Shown piece by piece: positions 1 through 9,400 of a stretch of 19,163 nucleotides of DNA. The translations under genes and the position numbers were made by a program. The DNA is taken from assembly GCA_900767595.1 (NCBI GenBank), contig CAAFZS010000015.1, positions 1 to 19,163 on the forward strand, read 5' to 3'. The stretch is from Bacteroidales bacterium (GTDB lineage: Bacteria; Bacteroidota; Bacteroidia; Bacteroidales; Paludibacteraceae). The notes under the pieces were generated by a model that was not told the DNA's origin, did no database searches, and worked only from the letters and a program-made list of their open reading frames with translations. Every line of letters begins with the position of its first letter. Positions within the stretch are counted from its first letter, which is position 1.

Positions 1-20
1 GTCTTAGAGCAACTTGTTAG

Positions 21-52
21 GAGTAGAGGAGTAGAGGAGTAGAGGAGTAGGG
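21..52. repeat. Octanucleotide tandem repeat, four copies
   Basis: Four head-to-tail copies of GAGTAGAG lie downstream of the galM-like stop codon. The first three are exact and the fourth is GAGTAGGG. The last unit can pair with the following TACTCC to form a 6-bp stem with a GGGT loop (44-59). The array is outside any supported gene. It resembles the short tandem arrays at two other gene junctions in this window in position and in its AGTRG-like core, but differs in unit length. Confidence 0.85.
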
Positions 53-82
53 TTACTCCGATGATGAAATGATGAAGATGTT

Positions 83-982
83 TCATAATAATGAGAATTG
101 ATATTGGGTTGTATGTAAATAAATATGTTCGGGTGAGAAGACGCATTGTGGGAAATGTGGATTATGCTGTGTATCGGGGCAGAACTGTGTTTCGATAGCG
201 ACTCCCTCGCAGGGTTGCAGGGGTTGTTGCTGTTTGCTTGGTAGGTCGGATTGTAAGAAACTGCCCGAATAGAAGAGTATAGCGGGTAAGGTGGTGCGAA
301 TAGTGAGGCATCTGCCGGATAGGGTGTCTGACAACTGTGCGTCATGATCATGTCGATGATGCAGCAGGTAGCAGTTGTTGATGAGTTGTGGTTTTGATAA
401 ATGAATAGCAGTATGTTCGACCGGCAAGATAAGTGAAGTAGGCATAAACTCGTTATCCATTTCCAAGTATTTGTCCGCTTCCACTTCAAAGGTCTGTCCG
501 ATTGCAGTTCCCTCGCCGCGTAAGTTGAAATACGCATGATTGGTGAGGCTTAGATAGGTAGTGGCAGAAGGACGCACTTCGTGCTGAATAGTAACGCAGT
601 TATTGTTTGACAAGGTGTAGGTCACTTCCACACGCATAGGGGGATAGACACCTTGTTTGTCAATATAATCCAAGCCGAAGTGTATTTGGTTCTCGGTGTG
701 AGCAAGTACTTGGAATGGTTGATTATGGAAAGAGGAGAGACCGGAATGGTTAACGATGCCCTGTTCTGTCCGCACGCGATTCGCAAAAGGTCCTACGGTT
801 CGTCCCATATAATGCTCATCGTGCAGAAAGCCTTCAAGAGTAGCATAGCCAGCCAAGACATCTGCCATCTTTCCGTTTTTATCTGGAAAGGAAGCAGCTA
901 TCCATGAGGCTCCTATGGCGCAAAGCGTAATGGATGCGCCGGAAGGGTTGGTTAATATATAGGTGTCCCTAAAACGCTCCAT
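83..982 (-). CDS. galM: Aldose 1-epimerase (galactose mutarotase), short form
   Basis: This enzyme should interconvert alpha and beta anomers of galactose or a related aldose, feeding galactokinase and the Leloir pathway. The 299-residue protein has no signal peptide and is predicted cytoplasmic. Family marks seen are an N-terminal GA.W segment, ANRV at 67-70, LTNHAYFNL around 146-154 with catalytic-type His149, and AIETQFCPD at 262-270 with the catalytic-base Glu264. It is about 40 residues shorter than the usual ~340. The canonical NHLHGG-type loop carrying the first catalytic His is condensed to a segment with His86 (SSFHNQPF), so activity is likely but not certain. The ATG at 982 is the only plausible start, since the next Met is residue 39. 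It lies inside the 3' end of the upstream glycosidase gene (31-bp overlap), which suggests translational coupling. It is the last PUL gene in view. The gene symbol marks family membership, not proven orthology. Confidence 0.85.
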   Translation of the reverse strand: MERFRDTYILTNPSGASITLCAIGASWIAASFPDKNGKMADVLAGYATLEGFLHDEHYMGRTVGPFANRVRTEQGIVNHSGLSSFHNQPFQVLAHTENQIHFGLDYIDKQGVYPPMRVEVTYTLSNNNCVTIQHEVRPSATTYLSLTNHAYFNLRGEGTAIGQTFEVEADKYLEMDNEFMPTSLILPVEHTAIHLSKPQLINNCYLLHHRHDHDAQLSDTLSGRCLTIRTTLPAILFYSGSFLQSDLPSKQQQPLQPCEGVAIETQFCPDTQHNPHFPQCVFSPEHIYLHTTQYQFSLL

Positions 983-3069
983 GCACGTTCGTTTTGTTCT
1001 ATTATGATTTGATTATGGTGTAATCTCTTGGTTGTCTTCATTGTTTGGGCTTTATACTGATTGAATCCCGTTTCACTCTTAGGATAAATCTTCAGTAGAA
1101 CAGGGGATATACGCTCCATGGTCAGTTGCCATCCGTCCGTGAGATTGTAGTTCTTATCACTAAACAACTCGTGAGCCACATATTTCTTTGTTTTATCCAA
1201 CCCTAACGGATCATATTGTACCTGATATCTTTCTCTGCTTCCCGAGAAATTGAAGTGACATACATAGAGCGTGTCCGCCACATAGGTATAATAAGTGTCT
1301 GCACATTGGTCCCCTTTGGGAGCGACAAGAGGTCTAAAAGCTCTGGTTTGTCGAGCGGCTTGTAGGACGGGATTGGTAAGGAACTTCTTGGCTCGTTCTT
1401 GAGCTGTGGTTTGTGTTCCGAAATCGTCGCCGATACACATCATACCGGTGATTAGTCCGGACATCAGTCGGCACTTATTTACCGTTTCTGTTTGCCCTTC
1501 AAAACAGATGTTATCCGCATCGTTATAGGAATAAACATGATCCAACCACCATCCAAAGGTGGTAGAGTTAAGCGTATATTGCGTGTTATCAAGTGACGCA
1601 TACGCATCACACGCGATACGACGACCATGAGCAAAATTAGCGGGGAAGAGAGGAGCGATTGATAAGTTAAGGTATAACTTACCATCGGCTACAGAGTCCA
1701 AGAATGCCATACCTTGACAATAAGCTTGAATACCGGTGGTGATAGAGGGGTCATAGTGGCTATCCGCTTCGAGAGCACCATGATCCATGAAGTCGAGTTT
1801 AACGAAATCATAGCCCCATTTTTGGAAATTCGTGATGTATTGAACAATGCGTGCTTGCGTTCCCGGGTGGGTGGGGTCACATGCGTTGGCTCCCGTACGA
1901 TTGAGGGCTTGTCCGTTATGGTAAAGCCATATATCCTTATATTTATATTGAGACGCACCCTCTACTTGTCTGTCGGGATTATTAGCCCAATCCACAAAAG
2001 GAGTCCAATAGATACCGGCTTTTTGTCCCCGTTGGTGACATTCTGCTGCAAAGCGTTTGAGGTTATTAGAGGTCAGATTATCCCAATACGAATCAAGATC
2101 CATGTACATCACACTATCGTTTAGGTAATCGGGCAAGTTCTCATTTATCCACGTGGCGCAAGCGGTAGCATTCTTATAACTGACGGATGTCTGCAATGAT
2201 CCCCAACTATTCCACACGAAAGGTTTGCCGCTATTCCAAGGCAGTTTAGGTGCCACTATAGCGCACAAGTCGCCATAGGTTTCCATACCTGTACGCCAAT
2301 CGGCGAAATCACCGACCATGATGATGGCGCTCTTGATATTCTTACCACTGATTGAACCATGAGGAGCACCATACTTATCGCGCGTGATACCATCGGCAGC
2401 ACCGCAATAAACGACCATCTCGGTTATTTGGTTCGAGGAGGCGGTTTTGGTACGAATACCCGTTTTCCACGTATTATGTTCGATAGAACCAAGTACTAAA
2501 CCCTCGTTAGAGTCCCTATTAAACAACGCTTTCACTTCATAACTCGTTACCTCACCGCCAAACGCATTGGCATTATAACGAATCCACTCATCATTATCCC
2601 AAGGAACGAATAAATCCACATTATTGGAAGTCGGTAAGACTTTAACCGTACCGGTAGCTGCAATAGGTGCCATATAATTAGACGAAACGCTCTGCTTCGA
2701 GACTAAAGTCAATTGAGTTAGCATATAATCTTTGTTTTCATAGAGACGGTAAGAAACGAGAGCACGTATATCGTTTTGTTCCGATACTACTTGGAACTCT
2801 TTACCCGTTCCAAAATCGTCTGCAATGTCAGAATCTTGTACCGTCTTAAAGGTCATGTTCGTTTGTTTGTACTCAGTCCCATCCACTTTGAAGGTTGCGG
2901 CATTATTGGCTACTATTTCCTTATCGTTATGGCTAATAGAGACCACACCATTGTTTTCGTTAACCGATAGTTTCCACGTGCCGACCGTATAATCCGCAGC
3001 AGATGACAAGGCGGGCAAGAAGGATAGTGATACCCAAAGGGCTAATGAACGTGATAATCGTTTTTTCAT
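952..3069 (-). CDS. Secreted clan GH-D glycosidase, alpha-galactosidase-like (GH27/GH36-related)
   Basis: Predicted retaining alpha-galactosidase or alpha-galactoside-acting enzyme of 705 residues. A signal peptide spans about residues 1-24 (cleavage near LSSAA/DYT). A beta-sandwich-like N-terminal domain spans about 25-270, then a (beta/alpha)8 barrel, then a C-terminal beta domain near 585-665. The barrel shows WNSWG at 286-290, MDLDSYW at 323-329, and DFVKLDF at 421-427 with nucleophile candidate Asp426. GRRIACDAY at 482-490 carries acid/base candidate Asp488. It ends in a short tail (about 674-705) with the pattern KR...IIIE.N...LG, also found on the neighbouring propeller protein, which suggests T9SS-type export. 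It sits 61 bp after that gene and overlaps galM. It is clearly different from the upstream GH36 enzyme, so the locus has two clan GH-D enzymes. Exact family and linkage specificity are not settled; beta-L-arabinopyranosidase or isomaltodextranase-like activity is possible in this clan. Confidence 0.8.
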   Translation of the reverse strand: MKKRLSRSLALWVSLSFLPALSSAADYTVGTWKLSVNENNGVVSISHNDKEIVANNAATFKVDGTEYKQTNMTFKTVQDSDIADDFGTGKEFQVVSEQNDIRALVSYRLYENKDYMLTQLTLVSKQSVSSNYMAPIAATGTVKVLPTSNNVDLFVPWDNDEWIRYNANAFGGEVTSYEVKALFNRDSNEGLVLGSIEHNTWKTGIRTKTASSNQITEMVVYCGAADGITRDKYGAPHGSISGKNIKSAIIMVGDFADWRTGMETYGDLCAIVAPKLPWNSGKPFVWNSWGSLQTSVSYKNATACATWINENLPDYLNDSVMYMDLDSYWDNLTSNNLKRFAAECHQRGQKAGIYWTPFVDWANNPDRQVEGASQYKYKDIWLYHNGQALNRTGANACDPTHPGTQARIVQYITNFQKWGYDFVKLDFMDHGALEADSHYDPSITTGIQAYCQGMAFLDSVADGKLYLNLSIAPLFPANFAHGRRIACDAYASLDNTQYTLNSTTFGWWLDHVYSYNDADNICFEGQTETVNKCRLMSGLITGMMCIGDDFGTQTTAQERAKKFLTNPVLQAARQTRAFRPLVAPKGDQCADTYYTYVADTLYVCHFNFSGSRERYQVQYDPLGLDKTKKYVAHELFSDKNYNLTDGWQLTMERISPVLLKIYPKSETGFNQYKAQTMKTTKRLHHNQIIIEQNERAWSVLGTPIY

Positions 3070-3092
3070 AAGTCGTTAGTTATTATTAGGAA

Positions 3093-3119
3093 GTATAGGC
3101 GGTAATCAGCCGCCTATAC
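3093..3119 (-). other. Intercistronic hairpin inside the PUL operon
   Basis: A perfect 10-bp inverted repeat (GTATAGGCGG / CCGCCTATAC) encloses a 7-nt loop between the propeller gene and the downstream glycosidase gene. On the minus strand it follows the propeller stop codon by about 11 nt. It is followed by TTCCTAATAATAAC rather than a U-run, so it is not a standard intrinsic terminator. More likely roles are mRNA stabilisation, processing, or partial attenuation between the SusCD/propeller part and the glycosidase/galM part of the operon. Confidence 0.75.
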
Positions 3120-3130
3120 CTAAATAGGGA

Positions 3131-4891
3131 TTAGAGTTCTGCACCAAGAGCATTGTACACTTTATCGTTACGCTCGATTTGCAGCATGCTTTTTTCCATT
3201 CTCTTCACAGCAGTCTTTTGCGCTTTGGTATTACGAAGAGGAGTATCACCGGCTACAGCGAAAGCAGAAGGAACATTGGATTGGTCAATAGCTTGAACAG
3301 CGAAGGTATAGTCGCCTTCTGGAACAACAAACTCATAGGACGTTCCGGTAATGAGCGTTGGCAAAGAACTACCGGCAACACGCAGTTTACCCGTAGCTTT
3401 GTCTGCCAAAACAATCATACTCGTTGTTTCGCCATCGGACATATATACATTGTAACGCATAGCAGCAGCAACCGTATGGTCATCCTCAGCGGCTTCCCAT
3501 GTCAGTTTATAGCCATTAGCGGTTTTCTCAACAGCTACATTCTTGGGAGTACTTGGAGCCTCATTGGCAGCCATTCCTTCCGCGCCCTTATTGAGCACTT
3601 GATAGTTCGGCCAAGAGCTAAACAAGATACTACCATCACCGCCATCGCGATAACCGTAGTTATAGAAATCGAGTGTGTTGTCGCCATCGAAATCGACGAA
3701 GTTGAGGTAACCGCCACGAGCACGGGCCAGATCCAAAACAGCATCATCTGCCATCGTTACTTCCGTAAAGGTACCGTCACCATTACCATAAGCGACCGCT
3801 TGGGTCGGCCAACCATTATAAGCAATATCCACATTACCATCGTTATTAAGGTCACCAAAAGCGAACGCAGCAGCAGCGCCACCTGCCAAATTGGTAACTT
3901 CAACCATTTCAAATGTACCATCACCCTTACCTAAGAGGACGTTTGCATAAGCAGCCCAACCATTATTAACATCACGACCGCCTTCGAAGATATCTTGGTT
4001 ACCATCATTATTGAAATCGATGAATGCCGTAACACCTTGTTGGTGACCTAACAAACCGGGCACAGGAGTAAGCGTGAAGCCACCCTGTTTGTCGTTGATA
4101 TACAACTCAGAGATACTACCACCCCTTTCTGCTTCCGGTTTCTCGGGGAACACATTGTCATAATAACCGGAGATAAGAATATCCATATAACCATCGTTAT
4201 TCGCGTCGCCGGCCCAAACCGAACTACCATTCATTTGGTGGAAGGTGTCGTGACCATGAGCGAGTTCGAAGATACCTTTGTTATTGCGATAGAGAGCAAC
4301 CATACGGCCGCCGTCATAACCTTCCTCCCAATCGCCACTGGCTTGACCGTTAACAAGAATATCCATCCATCCATCGTGGTCAAAATCTAACTGAGCAATC
4401 GTCAGGAGGGTATTCTCCTTATTCTCAGGCCAGCAACCCTCTAAAAAATTCTCCATATCCTCCTCGAGGGTATAATCAGGAGCACCACTATTCTTAATCA
4501 CATAAGCAGCAGCACCTGTAGAAGCCTCGTCCATCGAACCGGTGATGATAAGGTCGAGGTTGCCATCGTTGTTATAGTCCATCCATACAGCAGCGCAACC
4601 AGAGAGTTTCTCGCAGAAGTCAGGTTCCGTTACCTCATACTTCCCTGTACCGTCATTGGTATAGAGGAAGAGGGCATTGCCTGTGCAGAAGAACATATCC
4701 ATCGCACCATCATTGTTGTAGTCACCATAGATGGCTGCACCACCTTGGGTTTGCGCAAAGGTGTAAGGGTTTCCACTGGCATCCGTACCTTTACACGGGT
4801 TGTCAATAAGTTGCCATGCAGGCAAAACCGGTTCAGTGGCAAAAGCCGCTGTTGCAAGCATTAAAGCTGCAAAGAGAATGTTTTTTCTCAT
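3131..4891 (-). CDS. VCBS/FG-GAP seven-bladed propeller protein with FN3-like domain, candidate surface glycan-binding protein
   Basis: Secreted protein of 586 residues with signal peptide about 1-19. Seven calcium-loop motifs of the D-x-N-x-D-G-x-x-D type begin at residues 57, 105, 169, 229, 292, 347 and 400. They are spaced 48-64 residues apart, as expected for seven FG-GAP/VCBS blades. The last motif is degenerate (DFDGDNTLD, Gly lost). A fibronectin type III-like domain follows at about 446-550, then a 30-residue tail ending KVYNALGAEL. That tail resembles the end of the GH-D enzyme downstream and T9SS-type sorting tails. No catalytic motif is visible. It lies directly after susD, the position normally held by a SusE-like surface glycan-binding lipoprotein, but has no lipobox. 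I infer ligand binding at the cell surface; adhesion or a structural role is the alternative. The gap to susD is 46 bp. Confidence 0.8.
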   Translation of the reverse strand: MRKNILFAALMLATAAFATEPVLPAWQLIDNPCKGTDASGNPYTFAQTQGGAAIYGDYNNDGAMDMFFCTGNALFLYTNDGTGKYEVTEPDFCEKLSGCAAVWMDYNNDGNLDLIITGSMDEASTGAAAYVIKNSGAPDYTLEEDMENFLEGCWPENKENTLLTIAQLDFDHDGWMDILVNGQASGDWEEGYDGGRMVALYRNNKGIFELAHGHDTFHQMNGSSVWAGDANNDGYMDILISGYYDNVFPEKPEAERGGSISELYINDKQGGFTLTPVPGLLGHQQGVTAFIDFNNDGNQDIFEGGRDVNNGWAAYANVLLGKGDGTFEMVEVTNLAGGAAAAFAFGDLNNDGNVDIAYNGWPTQAVAYGNGDGTFTEVTMADDAVLDLARARGGYLNFVDFDGDNTLDFYNYGYRDGGDGSILFSSWPNYQVLNKGAEGMAANEAPSTPKNVAVEKTANGYKLTWEAAEDDHTVAAAMRYNVYMSDGETTSMIVLADKATGKLRVAGSSLPTLITGTSYEFVVPEGDYTFAVQAIDQSNVPSAFAVAGDTPLRNTKAQKTAVKRMEKSMLQIERNDKVYNALGAEL

Positions 4892-4937
4892 AATTGTAAA
4901 ATTTTAGTTGTTTTTAATAGAATTAAATATAAAGGTC

Positions 4938-6473
4938 CTATCGTGCGATATCCATCGACAGATTAGGATTTGTTTTTATTTCAGTCATCGGGATGGGATA
5001 GAGTAAATGGCTATCATTGAGAGAGCCAATCTCCTTTGCCCAGCGGTTACGTGCTTTCACGAGGGTCACAAACTGTCCCTGACGTTGTAAATCCATCCGA
5101 CGCCAACCTTCGCAAAGCAGTTCGCGGATGCGCTCGTCCAAGAGGTTCTTACGGAAGTCTTCCTGGCTCATTGCCGACCAGTTATGTTCACTATTACCGA
5201 AGGCGCGCTGACGGACTTGGTTTACCAAATCCACAGCCTGGCCGCCATTGCCTAACTCGTTCTCACACTCAGCAAGGAGCAGGAGCACATCGGCATAACG
5301 GATATAATACACATTCTTGCCAGACTCATAGAAAGATTTGAGGCCGTCGATACGGATATCCTCGTATTTCTTGATATGGGGAAGGAGTTGGTCTTCACCA
5401 AAACCGGATACAGCAGCAGGTTTCTTACCCTTATAAGTAAAGTCGTAACGTATGGATTCATTTTTACGCAAATCTCCCTCTTCCCAGACACCGCCTTGTG
5501 CTACCGTAGCTTGAGCATAGGTAGTAGGAATGAGCAGATCATAACCGCCGAAGTAGCAATTGGGGTCACTGCTGCAAGCGCGTGAACCGGTGTACCATTG
5601 CAGTTCGTTGGTGTCGGGCCAAACGTTATTGAAATAGAACGTATAGATAGCTTCCTGTTCGCAGTTGTCCACCGCCGACCACAAAGCAGCGAAGGAAGGC
5701 ATAAGGGAGAACTTTTTACTATCCACCACTTTTTGTAAATGTTCTTTTGCTTTTGCCCAATCACGCATTCCTGACTCGGGCCAAGCGGACATATACATAC
5801 GACCTAAGGTAGCATGAACAACCCAAATGGTAGGAATACGACCGTCACTCGATTTGGTGTCACTCAAATGCCCCAAAGCGAACGTCAAGTCAGCCTCTGC
5901 CTTCTTATACACGTCTGCCATCGGGGTAAGCGGAGAGATATTAACCACCCCGTTATCCACCGTAGGAATAGGAACGGAACCCCAATATTGAGCCAAATGG
6001 AACAGCATTACGCCGCGATAGAAATAGGCTTGACCTAAATAAGAGGAGATACGGGTCGAATCCTCCGGAGATGCCGGAGTCATCTTCTCTAAATAGTAGA
6101 TTGCCTCCGAAGCATGGATAACAACAGGCCAATGGCGATTCCATAGTTCGGCGATAGAAGCATTCTCTGACGAATAGAAACCATTGAATTTATCAAAAGC
6201 GGCTTGTACGGCATCCGTTTGCACTTGATATTCGCCTTGCTGCGTTTCGTCAGTACCTAACATAAGGTAGAATCCTTTACGGTTGATATGCTGTTCACGC
6301 CAAGCGTTATATACCCCATTCAAATAGGGTTGCACATTATCCAAATCAGCAAACACTTGCTCTGTCGATAATTGCGTTTGCGGCTCTTGCGCCAAGAAAT
6401 CATCCTTGCATCCCGTCATGATTAGGACACAAGCGACAAGTGTAGCGAGTTTAACAAATTGAAGATGTTTCAT
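4938..6473 (-). CDS. susD: SusD/RagB-family outer-membrane lipoprotein
   Basis: Surface glycan-capturing lid of a SusCD transporter, 511 residues. The N-terminus has a lipoprotein signal with lipobox-like LIMTGC; Cys22 is the predicted lipidated residue, and the acidic residues after it (KDDF) fit export to the surface. SusD family marks seen are N-terminal FADLDNVQPYLNGVY, a helical TPR-like core, the C-terminal LLDERIRELLCEGWRRMDL segment near 440-460, and LLYPIPMTEIKTNPNLS near the end. The length is normal for the family. It starts 12 bp after the susC stop, and the pair is expected to form one complex. The substrate cannot be read from the sequence; alpha-galactoside is inferred from neighbours. 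The symbol denotes family only, not the starch-specific protein. Confidence 0.95.
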   Translation of the reverse strand: MKHLQFVKLATLVACVLIMTGCKDDFLAQEPQTQLSTEQVFADLDNVQPYLNGVYNAWREQHINRKGFYLMLGTDETQQGEYQVQTDAVQAAFDKFNGFYSSENASIAELWNRHWPVVIHASEAIYYLEKMTPASPEDSTRISSYLGQAYFYRGVMLFHLAQYWGSVPIPTVDNGVVNISPLTPMADVYKKAEADLTFALGHLSDTKSSDGRIPTIWVVHATLGRMYMSAWPESGMRDWAKAKEHLQKVVDSKKFSLMPSFAALWSAVDNCEQEAIYTFYFNNVWPDTNELQWYTGSRACSSDPNCYFGGYDLLIPTTYAQATVAQGGVWEEGDLRKNESIRYDFTYKGKKPAAVSGFGEDQLLPHIKKYEDIRIDGLKSFYESGKNVYYIRYADVLLLLAECENELGNGGQAVDLVNQVRQRAFGNSEHNWSAMSQEDFRKNLLDERIRELLCEGWRRMDLQRQGQFVTLVKARNRWAKEIGSLNDSHLLYPIPMTEIKTNPNLSMDIAR

Positions 6474-6485
6474 AGTTGTATTATT

Positions 6486-9400
6486 TTAGAAGGTTAAACT
6501 TATACGACCGACATACATACGAGAGGTAGGATACCAGTCACCGCCCTCCGGGTCAAATCCTTTATACTTGGTGATGCAGAACGGATTATTGACGGTAAAG
6601 GTTAAGCGAATGTCTTGGAAGTAGATGGCATCCATCCATTTCTTTGGGAAGGAATAACTCAAGCTCATCGCCGATACTTTAAAGTACGAAGCGTCTTGAA
6701 TGCCCCAATCCATTTCCGATACACCATAACGGCCGCCACCATGATAAGCACGCGGGATGTTGGTATTGGTATTCGTAGGAGTCCAACGATTAGCCAAGTC
6801 TGCATGTCCCGCCGTCATACCGCAGCTACTGATTAACGATTCGTAGAGGCTGCTGGCACGACGAGCTCCGTAACTATAGTGTGAGACTATCTCGATATTA
6901 AAGCCATAGAAACTCACATTCGTGGATAGACCGCCATAGAACTTAGGATCGGTATTACCTACTACGTAGCGGTCACGGTCATCAATAATCTTATCCCCAT
7001 TGCGATCTTTAGGTAAGAGATCTCCCGGGCGAACGACGTGTCCACCTAAATCCAAGGTAGCGACATAAGCCATGTCTTCCTCTTGCGCAATCTTGTCAAA
7101 CTCATAGACATAGATGTTATTGATTGATTGACCAACAAAGAGGTTGCCTTCCCGTTGAATCTCGTTATTGGACCAGCCACCAATATTGTAAATCTCTTGT
7201 GCATTGTCATAGAGAGAGATGATTTTGTTCTTATTTGCGGCAATGTTAAAGGCAATGTTCCACTCCACATTCTTGGTCTTCACCGGTTGGAGGTTAAAGT
7301 TAAACTCTATACCTTGGTTCTCCAAGTTCCCAATATTATCCAAACGATAGGAATAGCCGAACGAAGGAGCCATACTACGACGCATCAGCAAGTCGTCATT
7401 GCGTGTATAGAAATAGTCAATAGCAAAGTTAAAACGGTTGTGCCAAGTAGCAAAGTCTAAACCGACATTGACTTGTTTCTGCGTTTCCCACTTGAGGTCA
7501 GGATTACCATAGGTACCCCCATTCTCAAGGATAAAGCCATCCAAGTGAGCGGAAGTATAATACAAAGTGTTGTATCCATAGAGAGGTATATTTTGGTTAC
7601 CCACCAAGCCATAACCGGCACGGATACGGAGGTTATCCACCGCGTGCTGTTGCTTCATAAATTCCTCACCCGTAATATTCCAGGAAGCGGAAACGGACGG
7701 GAAGAAGCCCCATTTATGCTTGGGACCGAACTTGGACGAACCGTCCCCACGACCGGTGAAAGTGATATAGTAGCGGGAATCATACACATAATTGGCACGC
7801 AGATAAACGGACATAAGCGAATAAGAGGTATAACCGGAGCTTAGTCCGAAGTCCTCTTTTTTGGTTGCCGCACCGATGTTCTTATATCCGAATAGGTCAT
7901 TACCAAAGCCAAGGGCATCCATTTGGTTGTAGTTATTGGAATAGTAGGACATGTTAAAACCTGCGATGACGCCTATGCGGTGTTTGTTTTTGATGGTAGT
8001 GTTATAGGCGACGGTGTTATCCCATTGCCAGTTCATGTTACGGTTGCGGTACTGGGTCGCTTTACCATCGGCAGAAGAGCTATAAGACTGTGTACTGGTG
8101 GTTGGGTAGTAGGTATCGTTCTCTTGATTGAGGAAGTCGATGGAGAAAGTAGAACGTATATCCAGTCCCTCGATAGGGTTGATGTTCACATAGTTAGAGG
8201 ATAGCACACGCCATTTGTCGCATTGTGCGGTGATATCCAAGTCGCGTAGTGGGTTACTCTGGGATTGGCTTTCGAGTTTACCTTGTTGCATGTACCAATA
8301 GTCTTTGGTGATGGGCAGCAGCGGGTCAGCGGTATAGGCCGTCATAAACATATTTCCATTTCCTACGGGATGTTCGCGTGAGAAAGCGAGGCTGTTGTTC
8401 GTACCGAAGCGAAGCCATTTCTTAACGACGAACTCGCCATTGAACTTGCCTGAGTACCGTTTATAGTCGGAGCCGAGTAATTGTCCTTTTTGGTCGTTAT
8501 AGCCGAAGGAAGCGAAGTAGTTTCCTTGTTTTGAGCCACCCGAAACCGATACGGCATGATTATGTTGCAATCCGGGACGAGTGACTTCGTTGAGCCAGTT
8601 ATAGGTTAGTCCTTGGCTATGTGCTTCTAGTTCTTCGGGTAAGAAAGCCACATTACGCGAGATGCGTTTGCCGTCAATGATTAGGTAGTTCTCTATATAC
8701 TTTTGACGATCTTTGGTAGGGTTAGCATCCATATACTCATTGGCATACGCATCTACGCGGAGATCGAAGGTCTGATTGCCGTCGAGTAGTGGCATGAGCC
8801 GAGCGAACTCTTGTCCTCCCACCCATCCGTCGTAGGTCACTTTCATACGTCCTTCTTGTCCATGTTTGGTGGTGATAACGATAACGCCGTTCGCTGCGCG
8901 AGCGCCATAGATAGCGGTAGCGGAAGCGTCTTTGAGGATGTCAATAGAAGCGACATCGTCGGGATTGATAGACGAGATGTCTGTTCCGTCCACCATGATG
9001 TTATCGACTACGTATAGAGGGTTCGTTCCGTAGGAGATGGAGTTGTTTCCACGGATTTTGATGTTGGCGTTAGCACCCGGTTGAGGGTTAGCTTCGACAA
9101 AGACACCGGCGGCTTTACCTTGTAGTGCTTGGTTGAGGTTACCGGTAGGGACATTAACTACATCCCTTTCCTCGACCTTAGCGACAGCACCGGTGAGGTC
9201 GGATTTCTTCATTTTAGCACCGACGACGATGATCTCATCAATGGCTTTGCTCTCCTCGTATAGGGAGATAGTGACCACTTTGGATTGTTTCGCGGTTAGA
9301 TGCTCGGTAGCATACCCGATGTAAGAGAACTGAATAGCCGAACCGGCAGGAACGGTGAGGGAGAACTGTCCGTCTACGTCGGTGATGGTGCCTTGATTGA

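Noticed and set aside
44..59. Small hairpin after galM as a terminator
   Set aside because: Only a 6-bp stem with no U-run; it arises from the octamer array.
4..537. 177-codon minus-strand frame overlapping galM
   Set aside because: Low-complexity Ser/His/Tyr-rich product in a different frame of a gene with clear catalytic motifs.
3179..3934. 251-codon open frame on the plus strand opposite the propeller gene
   Set aside because: It mirrors the repetitive Asp/Asn-rich codons of the propeller, has no recognisable domain, and lies fully inside a convincing gene.
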